Origin: Anaerolineae bacterium
GTDB taxonomy: Bacteria; Chloroflexota; Anaerolineae; Anaerolineales; Villigracilaceae
Length of the DNA: 64,000 bases
Assembly: GCA_021324435.1 (NCBI GenBank)
Contig: JAJPIZ010000002.1
Coordinates: 1-64,000 of the forward strand
Direction: 5' to 3'
Shown here: one piece after another, positions 15,930 to 25,494 of the stretch
Numbering within the stretch: the stretch's first letter is position 1
Layout: every line of letters begins with the position of its first letter
Position numbers and translations under genes: made by a program
The notes under the pieces: generated by a model
Database searches by the model: none
What the model was told of the DNA's origin: nothing
What the model saw: the letters and a program-made list of their open reading frames with translations, nothing else

Positions 15930-17354
15930 TTAACCCTCCGTCCCAATGGACTGTGTCTGCCAAGTTTTATCTTTGTAATTGACCGTGTACGTCACGCGGG
16001 GCTTTCCATCTTTGTTGAATTGAACATCCACCATCCCGTAATTGATGTGACCAATCGAAAAGTGGACGCGCGAATTCCTCAACGCCTTGCTTGAAGACTT
16101 GACGATCAATAATTTCGCCATCCAATTGATGCCCTGCTTGAAGGGCGTGGCGCAAAACTCCCAAATCGGAATGACCTTGCCGTTCGGTCCCGGAAGTTCC
16201 GCCGAGATGGCGTGGGCTTCGTGCAAATCTCCAGCCAGGATATAAACGTTCTCAATTCCCTGCTCTGCTAAAAAGAAAAGCAGGCGGTCGCGCTCGGCTT
16301 TGAAACCGGACCAGCGGTCGTTGGCGATATCGCCGAACATCTCGAACAAAAACGCGGACGATGAGGCAATGAACTTGACTGGATAAACATCCTTCACGTC
16401 CATCAACCATTCGGTCAACATCTTCCATTGCGTCTCGCCGAGCATGATCTGCGTTTCCTTGTTGTGGACTCGCATCGTGCGTGTGTCCATGACGAAGAAG
16501 GCCGCCGCGCCGTAATAAAACGTATAAGCCAGTGAACCGGCGTCTTCCCCCATCAAATTGAAATCGCCCGTCCCTTTTTGACGCTCCATCGGCAAAAGCA
16601 TCTTCGGCGCGTGCATCCCCTGATGTTCCCAATAGGCCTGCAACGCGTCGCGGATGCGCTGACGCGGAATCCGCCGCTCAGCCAGCGGGCGACCGCCGAG
16701 CCAGCGGATGAGGCGCGTGTACCACGGGACGAATGCTTCATTGCGCGCCGTGTTTGCCCAGCGCCAGTCATTGTCCACTTCGTGATCGTCGAGCGTCATA
16801 AACACAGGAACTTTTGAGAGCAGTTCGCGCAAGTCCGGGTCGGACCACGTGTTTGCATACACCTGCCGATATTCATCGCGCGTCACGGCCACTTTGCCAA
16901 GCCCGTTGTATTTCCATTCATCGGCGTAGATTTGGTCGCCGAGCATCATCAGGAAGGCTGCATCTTTTTGATGATCCAGAATGTGACGGAAGGCCTCGCC
17001 CGGATTCTTTTTGTCCGGCCTGAAGCAGGAACCGAACGCGAATCGGAACGGAGTGACTTTCCCCGGCTTCGGAAACGTTTTGAACGGCCTGTATTCTTTC
17101 TTTGCGGGCTTATTACCGTCCACTCGCAACGCGTAATAATAGATTGTCTCAGGTTTCAACTTTTTGATCGCAACGATTCCTGCAAAGGCGTTTGCGCTCC
17201 ACAAAGTCGTTTTGCCTGCCAGGCGCGCATCGCTCAAATCCGGCTGGGTCGCGATCCACGCAGAAAGCACGGATCTGGAATCCGCGCGCGCCCAAAGATT
17301 GACGCTGTTGTGTGAGAGTCCTCCAATTAGCGGCCCCAAAATCATTTTTGCCAT
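15930..17354 (-). CDS. PhoD-like phosphatase (alkaline phosphatase D family)
   Basis: A 474-residue metallophosphoesterase. N-terminal beta-sandwich at about 1-95 ('LGPLIGGLSHNSVNLWARAD'-like start), then the PhoD catalytic core: 'FAFGSCF' near 105-111, 'MLGDQIYADEW', 'LDDHEVDNDW', and a C-terminal 'LAGDLHEAHA' with the metal-binding histidines. Such enzymes are phosphomono- or phosphodiesterases. Unlike classical PhoD it has no Tat signal, so it should act in the cytoplasm or be of a different substrate class. The substrate is unknown. Confidence 0.87.
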   Translation of the reverse strand: MAKMILGPLIGGLSHNSVNLWARADSRSVLSAWIATQPDLSDARLAGKTTLWSANAFAGIVAIKKLKPETIYYYALRVDGNKPAKKEYRPFKTFPKPGKVTPFRFAFGSCFRPDKKNPGEAFRHILDHQKDAAFLMMLGDQIYADEWKYNGLGKVAVTRDEYRQVYANTWSDPDLRELLSKVPVFMTLDDHEVDNDWRWANTARNEAFVPWYTRLIRWLGGRPLAERRIPRQRIRDALQAYWEHQGMHAPKMLLPMERQKGTGDFNLMGEDAGSLAYTFYYGAAAFFVMDTRTMRVHNKETQIMLGETQWKMLTEWLMDVKDVYPVKFIASSSAFLFEMFGDIANDRWSGFKAERDRLLFFLAEQGIENVYILAGDLHEAHAISAELPGPNGKVIPIWEFCATPFKQGINWMAKLLIVKSSSKALRNSRVHFSIGHINYGMVDVQFNKDGKPRVTYTVNYKDKTWQTQSIGTEG

Positions 17355-17526
17355 TTCATGCCTCGACGTTGGGATGACGTGACGATATTATATTCGCTTC
17401 GCCGCTGCGCGTCTGTAAATCGGCACGTGCCGGCGAAGTTGATCCATGCCTCTGAGTTCCATGGCGCCCTGCGAAGAAAAGAATCGTTGCGCCCTTGTAT
17501 CTTCGCGTTGAATCATTTCACTCGGA

Positions 17527-18135
17527 TCAGTCCGCGGGTTTTGCCCCCAAATCCGCTGGTGAGATTTTCATACCCTTGAAATTCTCGAAACTCAAATCGC
17601 GAAAGGTCAACCCGCGCGCTTTGCGTACGCGCTCGAACAGCGCGTGATAACTCGCTGGGACCGCCGCCTCCCAATCCAAGCCAAGTTTTTCGGCAATCGG
17701 TTTGAGCGAGTCCAACTCGCCCTCGATTTCAACGAATCCGCCGATGGGCGTCTCATCCAGCATGATGTGCGCGTCGTCCACTTCATAGGTTGTGCGATAT
17801 TTTTCATAAAGGAAGATAACCTGATAGCCAAGCGCTTCGACGAATTGCTTCGCCCTCTCAAAATCGCTGACTTCAAACTCGATCTCGCGGCGGGTCAGCG
17901 CGCCATCTTTCAACTGGCTTTCGTCTTTGTAGGTCAAATGAACGGCTTTGTCTTGGCGCAGTCGCAGAACTTTTCCGCCGCGTTGAAGGTCACTGGCGGG
18001 CGTGTCAAATCGCAAATTGACTTCGTGTGTGCGCGGCTCAATCAAATGCGCCTCCAGCGAATGAAGGCGCATTTCGATATTTTGTAAATTGTTGACATAG
18101 AACTTGACTTCGGTTTCTTTGTTTTTCAAATTCAT
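17527..18135 (-). CDS. CYTH domain protein (class IV adenylate cyclase / triphosphatase-like)
   Basis: A 202-residue CYTH-fold protein. The defining ExExK signature is Glu7, Glu9 and Lys11 ('ETEVK'). Further charged strands inside the tunnel are visible: 'VLRLRQD', 'LTYKDE', 'RREIEFEV', 'YEKYRTTYEV', 'HIMLDETPIGGFVEIEGE'. CYTH enzymes use divalent metals to act on triphosphates: some are class IV adenylate cyclases, others thiamine or inorganic triphosphatases. The C-terminal 45 residues ('YHALFERVRKARG') match the class IV cyclase-like arrangement, but activity cannot be decided. A family A repeat lies upstream. Confidence 0.85.
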   Translation of the reverse strand: MNLKNKETEVKFYVNNLQNIEMRLHSLEAHLIEPRTHEVNLRFDTPASDLQRGGKVLRLRQDKAVHLTYKDESQLKDGALTRREIEFEVSDFERAKQFVEALGYQVIFLYEKYRTTYEVDDAHIMLDETPIGGFVEIEGELDSLKPIAEKLGLDWEAAVPASYHALFERVRKARGLTFRDLSFENFKGMKISPADLGAKPAD

Positions 18136-18157
18136 AGATTGCTTCGATCAAAAGTAG

Positions 18158-18263
18158 TGTGTCGCCCTGAGCCGAAACCCTGAACGAAGTGAAGGGGCTG
18201 GCGAAGGGTCTCCGCCGCTACGCGGCAGGATTCTTCGCTCCATTCTGTCGCTCCGAATGACAC
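18158..18263. repeat. Dispersed inverted repeat, family A (variant)
   Basis: Ends GTGTCGCCCTGAGC and GAATGACAC are inverted; inside is GGATTCTTCGCTCC as in the other copies. It fills the gap between the carboxylase operon and the CYTH gene. Confidence 0.6.
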
Positions 18264-18269
18264 AAAGTT

Positions 18270-18767
18270 TCACACCACACTCAACAGCGTCTGTCTTTGC
18301 TCCACGCTTTCGCCAGGCTTGACCTTGATGCGTTGCACGGTCCCGGCGCGCGGCGCCTTGAGTTCGTTCTGCATCTTCATCGACTCAAGAATGACCAGCA
18401 CCTGTCCTTTTTCGACTTTTTGATTCTCTTCGACAGCGACTGCCACGACCAGTCCCGGCATGGGCGACTTCAAATGGAACTCGACTCCTTCCTGGACTTT
18501 TCCACCGCCTGCCGATTTGAGGCGTTTCTCCCGTTCATCCTCGACCTTGACCGGGTACTGCCGTCCGAGCAGAAGCACCTGCCATTCCTCTTCGCCCGCA
18601 TAGACGTACGCCTCGTATGACTTTCCATCAATCAACATGCTGTAAACAGGCTGACCGTTGATCGACTCGAAGTCCACTTCCATCACTTTGTCATTGATGC
18701 TGATGTGTCGTTCGTCAATTACCTCGACAGTGTATTCTGTATCGCCGATTGTGGTTATATATTTCAT
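18270..18767 (-). CDS. Biotin carboxyl-carrier protein of acyl-CoA carboxylase
   Basis: A 165-residue protein whose last 75 residues form a biotinyl domain with the biotinylation motif 'ESMKMQN' (Lys about 131). The N-terminal 90 residues are beta-rich and resemble the BT-type region of propionyl-CoA carboxylase carrier domains. It lies 12 bases after accC and is the last gene of the operon, so it supplies the swinging biotin arm to the carboxylase and carboxyltransferase encoded upstream. Confidence 0.9.
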   Translation of the reverse strand: MKYITTIGDTEYTVEVIDERHISINDKVMEVDFESINGQPVYSMLIDGKSYEAYVYAGEEEWQVLLLGRQYPVKVEDEREKRLKSAGGGKVQEGVEFHLKSPMPGLVVAVAVEENQKVEKGQVLVILESMKMQNELKAPRAGTVQRIKVKPGESVEQRQTLLSVV

Positions 18768-18779
18768 GGCTGTACCCGA

Positions 18780-20291
18780 TTAGCGGTGCATTCGTTCCCA
18801 GCGCCCGACCCACTTCCAGTTGCTGGTATCGCGCTCGTTGCGCATGACGAATTCCGCGGAATGCTGTGCCTCATAGTGAGCGACCAGTGTGGCGAACGCC
18901 GCGGCAATTTCCGGGCGGTGAGTCATGCTTCCTTCTTCGGGTTCGGGCATGGAGAAACGCTCCTCGATGAAGCGCGTGTCGTATTGTCCGCCCATGAAGC
19001 GATGGGAATCCATCATGCTTTGATGGAACGGGATGTTGGTCCGCACGCCGACGATGCGATACTCTTCGAGCGCGCGGCGCATTCGTAAAATGGCCTGGCC
19101 GCGCGTCTCGCCCCACACGATCAACTTGGCGATCATCGGGTCGTAGAACGGCGTAATCTCGAAACCCGGATATACGCCCGTGTCCACACGAATGCCCGGG
19201 CCGGTGGGCAAAAGGCTGTGGGTGATGCGGCCGGTCGAAGGCAGGAATCCGTTATAAGGGTCCTCAGCGTTGATGCGGCATTCAATCGCGTGTCCGCGCA
19301 GTTGAATATCTTCCTGCTTGTATGTCAATTGGCGTCCGCGCGCAATGCGCATCTGTTCCGCCACGATGTCAATGCCGGTAACCACTTCCGTGACAGGATG
19401 CTCCACTTGCAAGCGCGTGTTCATTTCGAGAAAATAAAAGTTCTTATCCTTGTCAACTAAGAACTCGATCGTCCCCGCGTTGACGTAATCCACCGATTGC
19501 GCGGCCTTCACCGCCACCTCGCCCATTTTGCGGCGCAGGTCTTCATCCATCGCGGGGGAGGGCGCTTCCTCGATCAATTTTTGATGACGGCGCTGGATGG
19601 AACAATCGCGCTCGCCGAGAGAAATTACATTGCCGTGTTGATCGGCCAGGATTTGGATTTCGATATGACGCGCGCCTTCGACCAATTTTTCCAAATAAAC
19701 ATTTCCATCGCCGAACGCGGATTCCGCCTCGCGTCGCGCGGACCCGAGGAGGGCCGGCATTTCTTCGAGCGACGTTACCTCCCGCATCCCTTTTCCGCCG
19801 CCGCCTGCAGAAGCTTTGATCAACAGCGGAAAACCAATCTTCGGCGCGAGGGCAAGCAGTTCCTCGTCTCGTAATGAGCCGGTGCCCTCCGTGCCAGGCA
19901 CGACCGGCACTCCCGCCGCGATGACGGTGTTTCGCGCGGTCATCTTATCGCCCATGGCCGCGATGGCGCTCGGCTTCGGACCGATAAATGTGATGCCTGC
20001 ATCTATGCAGGCCGCGGCGAAGGCTTCGCGTTCCGCTAAAAAGCCATACCCGGGATGGATCGCATCCGCGCTGCATTTGCGCGCGATGTCAATGATTTTG
20101 TCTGCGCGCAGATAGGATTCGCGCGAAGGGGCGGGGCCAAGTAAATACGCCTCGTCCGCGTAACGCACGTGCAGGGCGTTACGGTCTGCTTCCGAAAACA
20201 CAGCCACTGATTCGATACCGAGTTCACGGCAGGCGCGCAGAATGCGTACGGCGATCTCCCCGCGGTTTGCAACAAGGACTTTTTTGAACAT
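18780..20291 (-). CDS. accC: Biotin carboxylase subunit of acyl-CoA carboxylase
   Basis: A 503-residue ATP-grasp enzyme that carboxylates biotin with bicarbonate and ATP. Visible: N-terminal 'KVLVANRGEIAVRILRACRELG' (in pieces), glycine-rich ATP loop 'ASAGGGGKGMR', and catalytic 'EMNTRLQVEHPVTE'. It is about 50 residues longer than stand-alone AccC; the extra C-terminal stretch ('EIAAAFATLVAHYEAQ') suggests the acyl-CoA (propionyl-CoA-type) carboxylase subfamily. Gaps of 15 and 12 bases to its neighbours indicate one transcript. Confidence 0.93.
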   Translation of the reverse strand: MFKKVLVANRGEIAVRILRACRELGIESVAVFSEADRNALHVRYADEAYLLGPAPSRESYLRADKIIDIARKCSADAIHPGYGFLAEREAFAAACIDAGITFIGPKPSAIAAMGDKMTARNTVIAAGVPVVPGTEGTGSLRDEELLALAPKIGFPLLIKASAGGGGKGMREVTSLEEMPALLGSARREAESAFGDGNVYLEKLVEGARHIEIQILADQHGNVISLGERDCSIQRRHQKLIEEAPSPAMDEDLRRKMGEVAVKAAQSVDYVNAGTIEFLVDKDKNFYFLEMNTRLQVEHPVTEVVTGIDIVAEQMRIARGRQLTYKQEDIQLRGHAIECRINAEDPYNGFLPSTGRITHSLLPTGPGIRVDTGVYPGFEITPFYDPMIAKLIVWGETRGQAILRMRRALEEYRIVGVRTNIPFHQSMMDSHRFMGGQYDTRFIEERFSMPEPEEGSMTHRPEIAAAFATLVAHYEAQHSAEFVMRNERDTSNWKWVGRWERMHR

Positions 20292-20306
20292 GTTGATCCT
20301 CCTTGC

Positions 20307-21857
20307 CTACAGCGGGATATTTCCGTGCTTCTTGGCGGGGTTCGTGTCGCGTTTGTTTTGCAACATTTCCAACGCGTTGATCAAGCGCGGACGCGTTTCT
20401 TTCGGCTCGATCACATCGTCAATGAAGCCGCGCTGGGCCGCTACGTACGGGTTTGCAAATTTCTCGCGATATTCTGCAACCAGCTCCGCTTTCCTCTTCA
20501 CAGGGTCTGTGGCTTTTTCCAATTCCTTGCGAAAGATGATGTTGACCGCGCCGTCCGGTCCCATCACCGCGATCTCCGCAGTCGGCCATGCCAGGTTCAC
20601 GTCACCGCGGATGTGTTTGGAAGACATAACGCAGTACGCGCCGCCATAGGCCTTGCGCGTGATGACGGTCAGTTTGGGAACGGTCGCTTCGCAGTAGGCA
20701 TACAACAATTTCGCGCCGGCGCGGATGATCCCGTGATGTTCCTGGTTTGTCCCGGGCAGGAAGCCGGGCACATCTTCGAATGTAATGATGGGCAAATTGA
20801 ACGAATCGCAAAGCCGCACAAAGCGCGCGCCCTTTTCGCTGGCGTCAATATCCAACACGCCTGCCAGCACCGCGGGCTGATTGGCTACGATGCCGACCGA
20901 ATGTCCGCCGAGGCGCGCAAAACCGACGACGATATTCATTGCAAAGTTTTCGTGGATTTCAAAGAATTGTCCGTTGTCAACGATCAGGCGAATTACTTCT
21001 TTAATGTCGTACGGTTTATCTGGTGATTCAGGAATCAGGCTATTGAGAGTCTCTTCGGTGCGAAGTGGATCATCTCCGGCCTGGACGAACGGCGGATCTT
21101 CCATATTGTTCTGCGGGAGGTATCCCAGAACTTTACGAATGAGATACAGTGTGTCTGCTTCACTTTCTCCTGCCACATGACATACACCCGACTTTTCCGA
21201 GTGCACGCTCGCACCGCCTAAATCTTCAAACGAAACATCCTCATGAGTCACAGCCTTTACCACATCCGGCCCTGTGACGAACATGTACGATGAATTTCTC
21301 ACCATAAAAATAAGGTCGGTAAGAGCAGGTGAATAAACGGCGCCCCCTGCACACGGTCCCATGATGACGCTGATCTGCGGGATTACGCCGGATGCCAGTG
21401 TGTTCCGCAGGAAAATATCTGCGTAACCGCCGAGAGAAACAACGCCTTCCTGAATGCGCGCTCCGCCCGAATCGTTGATGCCAACCACCGGCGCGCCGGT
21501 CTTCATGGCCATATCCATAATCTTGCAAATCTTTGCGGCATGCACTTCGCCAAGCGACCCGCCAAAAACAGTAAAGTCTTGCGAGAACATATATACCAGC
21601 CGGCCTTCGATTGTGCCCCAGCCAGTGATTACAGAGTCGCTCAAGAATTTTTGTTCATCGAGATCAAAATCATGTGTGCGGTGTTCGACAAAGGCGTCCA
21701 CTTCGCGGAAAGAACCTTTGTCGAGTAATAAGTCAATGCGCTCGCGGGCGGTCAGGCGACCTTTTTTGTGTTGTGCCTCAATACGTGCTTCACAGCCGCC
21801 GAGCCGCGATTTGGCTCTCATCTCTTGCAGATGGCGGATTTTGTGATTCTCGTTCAT
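20307..21857 (-). CDS. Acyl-CoA carboxylase carboxyltransferase (propionyl-CoA/methylmalonyl type)
   Basis: A 516-residue carboxyltransferase of the PccB/MmdA family, which moves CO2 from biotin to an acyl-CoA. Crotonase-fold motifs: '[22 protein letters not shown]' (in pieces, near 118-139) and '[13 protein letters not shown]' near 156-168; C-terminal '[27 protein letters not shown]' in pieces. The start at 21857 (MNENHKIR) has GAGAGG upstream; a longer frame is possible but adds unmatched residues. Substrate is likely propionyl-CoA, giving methylmalonyl-CoA, but acetyl-CoA cannot be excluded. Its first 68 bases overlap the end of the upstream membrane-protein gene. Confidence 0.92.
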   Translation of the reverse strand: MNENHKIRHLQEMRAKSRLGGCEARIEAQHKKGRLTARERIDLLLDKGSFREVDAFVEHRTHDFDLDEQKFLSDSVITGWGTIEGRLVYMFSQDFTVFGGSLGEVHAAKICKIMDMAMKTGAPVVGINDSGGARIQEGVVSLGGYADIFLRNTLASGVIPQISVIMGPCAGGAVYSPALTDLIFMVRNSSYMFVTGPDVVKAVTHEDVSFEDLGGASVHSEKSGVCHVAGESEADTLYLIRKVLGYLPQNNMEDPPFVQAGDDPLRTEETLNSLIPESPDKPYDIKEVIRLIVDNGQFFEIHENFAMNIVVGFARLGGHSVGIVANQPAVLAGVLDIDASEKGARFVRLCDSFNLPIITFEDVPGFLPGTNQEHHGIIRAGAKLLYAYCEATVPKLTVITRKAYGGAYCVMSSKHIRGDVNLAWPTAEIAVMGPDGAVNIIFRKELEKATDPVKRKAELVAEYREKFANPYVAAQRGFIDDVIEPKETRPRLINALEMLQNKRDTNPAKKHGNIPL

Positions 21858-22263
21858 ATGCCTCTCTTTCAAAGTAGATTCGATTGTGTGGGTGGAGGAC
21901 AACTACCGTTGTGTAGGCCAGCAGGAGGATGGTAACAACCAGCGCGAAGGGCCAATTAGCCCGCATCTGTGCCTGGACCCACAGCCGGTCTGCCCAGACC
22001 CAAGCCGCGTACGCGCCTGAGACGATCAGCAGAGCGGGGCGCGTCCAGCGTTCACCGCGCAGAATACTCCACAACAAAAAGATTCCGGTCAAGGCCCAGA
22101 CCGCGCCGCTCAAACCGATGTAAAACGGTCCTGGATAAGGTACATACTTCTCTAGTGTATCACGCCAGAGTATGCTGGTTGTTGCTCTCGCGATATGCCA
22201 TATCGTGAGAGATAACACCAACCATATCAACAGAGTTACATGCCAGGGTAGTTTGCGGCGCAT
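21790..22263 (-). CDS. Small integral membrane protein, unknown
   Basis: A 157-residue protein with about four hydrophobic segments (near 7-24, 48-66, 72-90 and 100-120) and a charged C-terminal tail of about 35 residues. The start is set at MRRKLPWH; longer frames would run into the upstream gene. It overlaps the carboxyltransferase gene by 68 bases, a long overlap that suggests coupled translation. I do not recognise a family. Confidence 0.6.
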   Translation of the reverse strand: MRRKLPWHVTLLIWLVLSLTIWHIARATTSILWRDTLEKYVPYPGPFYIGLSGAVWALTGIFLLWSILRGERWTRPALLIVSGAYAAWVWADRLWVQAQMRANWPFALVVTILLLAYTTVVVLHPHNRIYFEREAYERESQNPPSARDESQIAARRL

Positions 22264-22339
22264 TTCTGTTATTCTCAGATTGGGATGATTCTCAAAGAAG
22301 GGGCAAACCAAGCACAGGGCGGTTGGAGGTGGATGCCGT

Positions 22340-24415
22340 CTACGGTGAGGGCTTGGGCAGGAGACGAAATAGATATTTCCCACCCCAGTCAATGATAGGT
22401 TGTAAGCGGCCATCATACTGTCCGCGATACGGCGCGGAATTGATGATATCTGGATTGGCGAATACATAACGCATACCGGTATTGTATAAATAGTCTCCAC
22501 TTGTGCCGTTTTTCAAGGCCTGAAAGTATTCAAAGCTGTTGATCAATCCATCCATGTTTACGATGGTCCGATCGTGAATAAAGTATCCTACGTTGCCGCC
22601 GCCGGTCATGCCGATCACATCGCCGGAGTGAGTTAAGGTTTCAAGAAAGGGAAGGACGTCTATGTACGGGCGATTGGGATCGCTGTACCCATATGGCATT
22701 CGCGCGTAGACATCTTGGCTATAAAGAAGAACTGAATTGACTCCGTAGAGCACAACGACTGCCCAGAGTACGGCACTGCTGAATTTCCATTTTTTCGATA
22801 AAAATTTATAAGGAAGTTCAATCAGTAAAAGCGTCATGAATAGTAAGACCAGTTGCTCGGTCAACCAGTACCACTCCTTTGGCGATGAGTATCCAGTAAT
22901 ACTAAAAGAAAGTATTTGTACCCAGCTTCCAACAACCAGCGGGATGAATGAGAGTTTTGTGGTGCTGTTGATTGTTCTCTGCCGCCAAGCTAAGAAGATG
23001 AGGCAGACTGCAATTAGGACGGCGATAAGAAGCGTTGGATAGATAGCGTGTCTAACGTCAATTGGATGCGCCCATTTGTATTTGTGATAAATGTAGTTGT
23101 ACCATTGATCCAGATAGGTTGTTAGAGGTTGCCAGGCATCGGATTCTGCTTGGGGATCAAGACCAATGAAGATCGTCGGATACGTTGCCTGTCCGCCATA
23201 AATGTTAATCGCCGACGATGCCCACCAGCGCTTGATCTGCCCGCTGACAGGCGTAAAGGTTCCAAAGACTGCCTTGTTCCAGATCATGTAGATTGATAGG
23301 GCGCCACCCAGGACCCCATAATACGCCGATCCCTCTTTCAACCATATCAACCATTTGTTTTTTAGATACTGAATAGGGCTGATGAAATCTGTTTGTTGAG
23401 ATTTATTGCCAAGACCGTAAGCCGCGAAACGGATCAGGAGAATGGCCAGAAGATTTATAATAGTATTAGCTACAAGGATTACAGGAGATATTTGAAGAAC
23501 ATGAAGAATGTCTATGATCAACAACAGTGCTGAAGTCAAACCATTGCTCACGAGACTTGCTAGCACTGTGCGTTGCAGAATCTTAGCGCTGTTCCAGCTG
23601 GAAGCTCGTTGATATAATCCGAAGAAATAGAATACCGGAACACTCACAACCATAGATGCGATGATTGTTGTGATGGCCGCCGGTACAGCATTATAGTAAC
23701 CCGGAAAACCGAGCCGCCAGATAAAGGCCCCCAAAGTGGAAACGAGAATGGCGAGGATGTCCAGCGGCAACAAATAATGGATTGGCGAATCGCGAAACAC
23801 AATCCAAACCCCGATGATTGCAAAGAAAAAAGCTAAGTCGAGACGGCTGAAGGTTGCCAGCGCCGCGACGATGCCCAGCGCGGCAATCTGCCTTGATCCC
23901 AGATTGGCTCTCCGCCAGTTTTTCTCCAGCCTAGATAACTTATAGAGCATGAGAACGATGAAGAACAGTGCGATGCCTGATTCGAGTCCCTGCCTGTAAA
24001 AAACAATCTGCACATAAAAATCAAAAACCCAATAAATTGCTGCCAGCATAGCGACTTGAATAGAAAGCGTCTCTTTTATCAGGCGATAAAGCAGAATGGC
24101 GGTGATGAGAGCAAACCCGCTCATCACAACCAACATGACGCGCAAGGGCAGAATTAAATCAAAGCGCGCCAGTGCAAAAATCGGAACACAGATCAACATC
24201 CACAGTGGATGGTAGCCGTTGGTAGGGTGGATGCCATCAAATGTACTGCCGCGGCCTTCGCTTATGTTTTGAGCGACTTTGAAATAATAATACGCATCAT
24301 CTCGACTGAACCATGTATTCGGAAAGTTATAACCATCTGAAAACGCCGCGTAGAATTGAATACTCATAAATACAACGATCAGGATGACTTCAAACCAGGG
24401 AAATTGTTTTTTCAT
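22340..24415 (-). CDS. Polytopic membrane protein, glycosyltransferase-C-like
   Basis: A 691-residue protein with an N-terminal signal-anchor and at least ten further membrane helices. After the first helix is a loop with 'TWFSRDDAYYYFKVAQN', and 'DGIHPTNGYHPLW'; the acidic pair in the first loop is the arrangement seen in GT-C lipid-phosphate-sugar transferases. The last 120 residues form an extracellular domain ('GDVIGMTGGGNVGYFIHDRTIVNMDG' in pieces). Base composition is visibly more A/T-rich than in neighbouring genes. It is packed between the alcohol dehydrogenase (3 bases) and the small membrane protein gene, within a metabolic operon where such a protein is not expected. The substrate is unknown. 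Confidence 0.7.
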   Translation of the reverse strand: MKKQFPWFEVILIVVFMSIQFYAAFSDGYNFPNTWFSRDDAYYYFKVAQNISEGRGSTFDGIHPTNGYHPLWMLICVPIFALARFDLILPLRVMLVVMSGFALITAILLYRLIKETLSIQVAMLAAIYWVFDFYVQIVFYRQGLESGIALFFIVLMLYKLSRLEKNWRRANLGSRQIAALGIVAALATFSRLDLAFFFAIIGVWIVFRDSPIHYLLPLDILAILVSTLGAFIWRLGFPGYYNAVPAAITTIIASMVVSVPVFYFFGLYQRASSWNSAKILQRTVLASLVSNGLTSALLLIIDILHVLQISPVILVANTIINLLAILLIRFAAYGLGNKSQQTDFISPIQYLKNKWLIWLKEGSAYYGVLGGALSIYMIWNKAVFGTFTPVSGQIKRWWASSAINIYGGQATYPTIFIGLDPQAESDAWQPLTTYLDQWYNYIYHKYKWAHPIDVRHAIYPTLLIAVLIAVCLIFLAWRQRTINSTTKLSFIPLVVGSWVQILSFSITGYSSPKEWYWLTEQLVLLFMTLLLIELPYKFLSKKWKFSSAVLWAVVVLYGVNSVLLYSQDVYARMPYGYSDPNRPYIDVLPFLETLTHSGDVIGMTGGGNVGYFIHDRTIVNMDGLINSFEYFQALKNGTSGDYLYNTGMRYVFANPDIINSAPYRGQYDGRLQPIIDWGGKYLFRLLPKPSP

Positions 24416-24418
24416 TTC

Positions 24419-25450
24419 CTATCCAATATCAAGAGTAATTTTGCCAAATTGTTCATTGTGCTCCAGCCGCTCTTGTGCGGCCGCCGCGTCTTTGAGCGGA
24501 AAAGATTTATCCAGCGCGGGCGTGAGTTTGCCGGCTACCACCAAATCCATGACGGTCTTGAAATCTTTTAAATGGCTCATGGTTGAGCCAATGATCGAAA
24601 GGTGTTTTGCAAAAATGTAGCGATTGTCAATTTCAAACTTTGGTCCGCCGGTGTTACCAACCGTCAAAAGCCGTCCGCCTTTGCGCAAAGTGCGGAGACT
24701 TGACATAAATGTTGTGCCGATGTTGTCCACCACGACATCAACACCGCGCTTTTTCGTGGCAAGGAAAACAGACTTTGACCAATCTTCTTCCTTTGACCTG
24801 TCAATCAGGATGTCTGCGCCGAGGGATTCAGCCAGTTGTAATTTCTTTGCATCTGAACCTACGACGATAACACTGGCGCCGTTATATTTAGCAACCTGCA
24901 CGCTGGCAGTGTTGACTCCGCCTCCCGCGCCGACGATCAAAACGGTTTCACCTGCTTTTACATTTCCGCGTGTTACCAGCGAATGCCAGGCGGTTTGATA
25001 AACCAACGCGGCCGCCGCGGCCGATCTCAAGTCAAAGGCTGGCGGAAGTTTGTAAAGTTGCCGAGCGGGCAGGCTCACATATTCTGCATATGTTCCGCGC
25101 ACTGTCTCGCCCAATAAGTGCCAATCGGCACACATATTGTCCCAGCCGGAAAGACAGGCTTCGCACTTTCCGCATCCAAGATTGGCATTGATAACAACAT
25201 GGTCGCCAACATTGAACCCCGTAACGCCTTCGCCCAGCGCGGCGACTTCTCCGGCGCCGTCCGCGCCGTTGATGTGAGGCAATTCCAGCTTTATCCCGGG
25301 CCAACCTTTGCGGACAGTGATGTCCATCCGATTCAGCGCCGCGACACTCAAATGAACGAGCACCTCACCAGGGGCGGGTTGAGGCGTTGGAAAATCCGTA
25401 TATTCAAGAACTTCGGGACCGCCGTGCCGGCGGAATAGAACAACTTTCAT
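24419..25450 (-). CDS. Zinc-type alcohol dehydrogenase / quinone oxidoreductase family
   Basis: A 343-residue medium-chain dehydrogenase. GroES-like domain with 'HINGADGAGEVAALGEGV', and a structural zinc lobe with four cysteines ('GCGKCEACLSGWDNMC', near 93-108). The Rossmann nucleotide loop is 'VGAGGGVNTASVQVAK' near 175-190. Members reduce or oxidise alcohols, aldehydes or enoyl-type substrates with NAD(P)H. It follows the acyl-CoA dehydrogenase by 44 bases, so a role in the same acyl or alcohol oxidation route is likely. Confidence 0.88.
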   Translation of the reverse strand: MKVVLFRRHGGPEVLEYTDFPTPQPAPGEVLVHLSVAALNRMDITVRKGWPGIKLELPHINGADGAGEVAALGEGVTGFNVGDHVVINANLGCGKCEACLSGWDNMCADWHLLGETVRGTYAEYVSLPARQLYKLPPAFDLRSAAAAALVYQTAWHSLVTRGNVKAGETVLIVGAGGGVNTASVQVAKYNGASVIVVGSDAKKLQLAESLGADILIDRSKEEDWSKSVFLATKKRGVDVVVDNIGTTFMSSLRTLRKGGRLLTVGNTGGPKFEIDNRYIFAKHLSIIGSTMSHLKDFKTVMDLVVAGKLTPALDKSFPLKDAAAAQERLEHNEQFGKITLDIG

Positions 25451-25494
25451 TGTGAAAGCAAATTTATCGTTGCTAGGTTGTTGAGTCTGTGAGG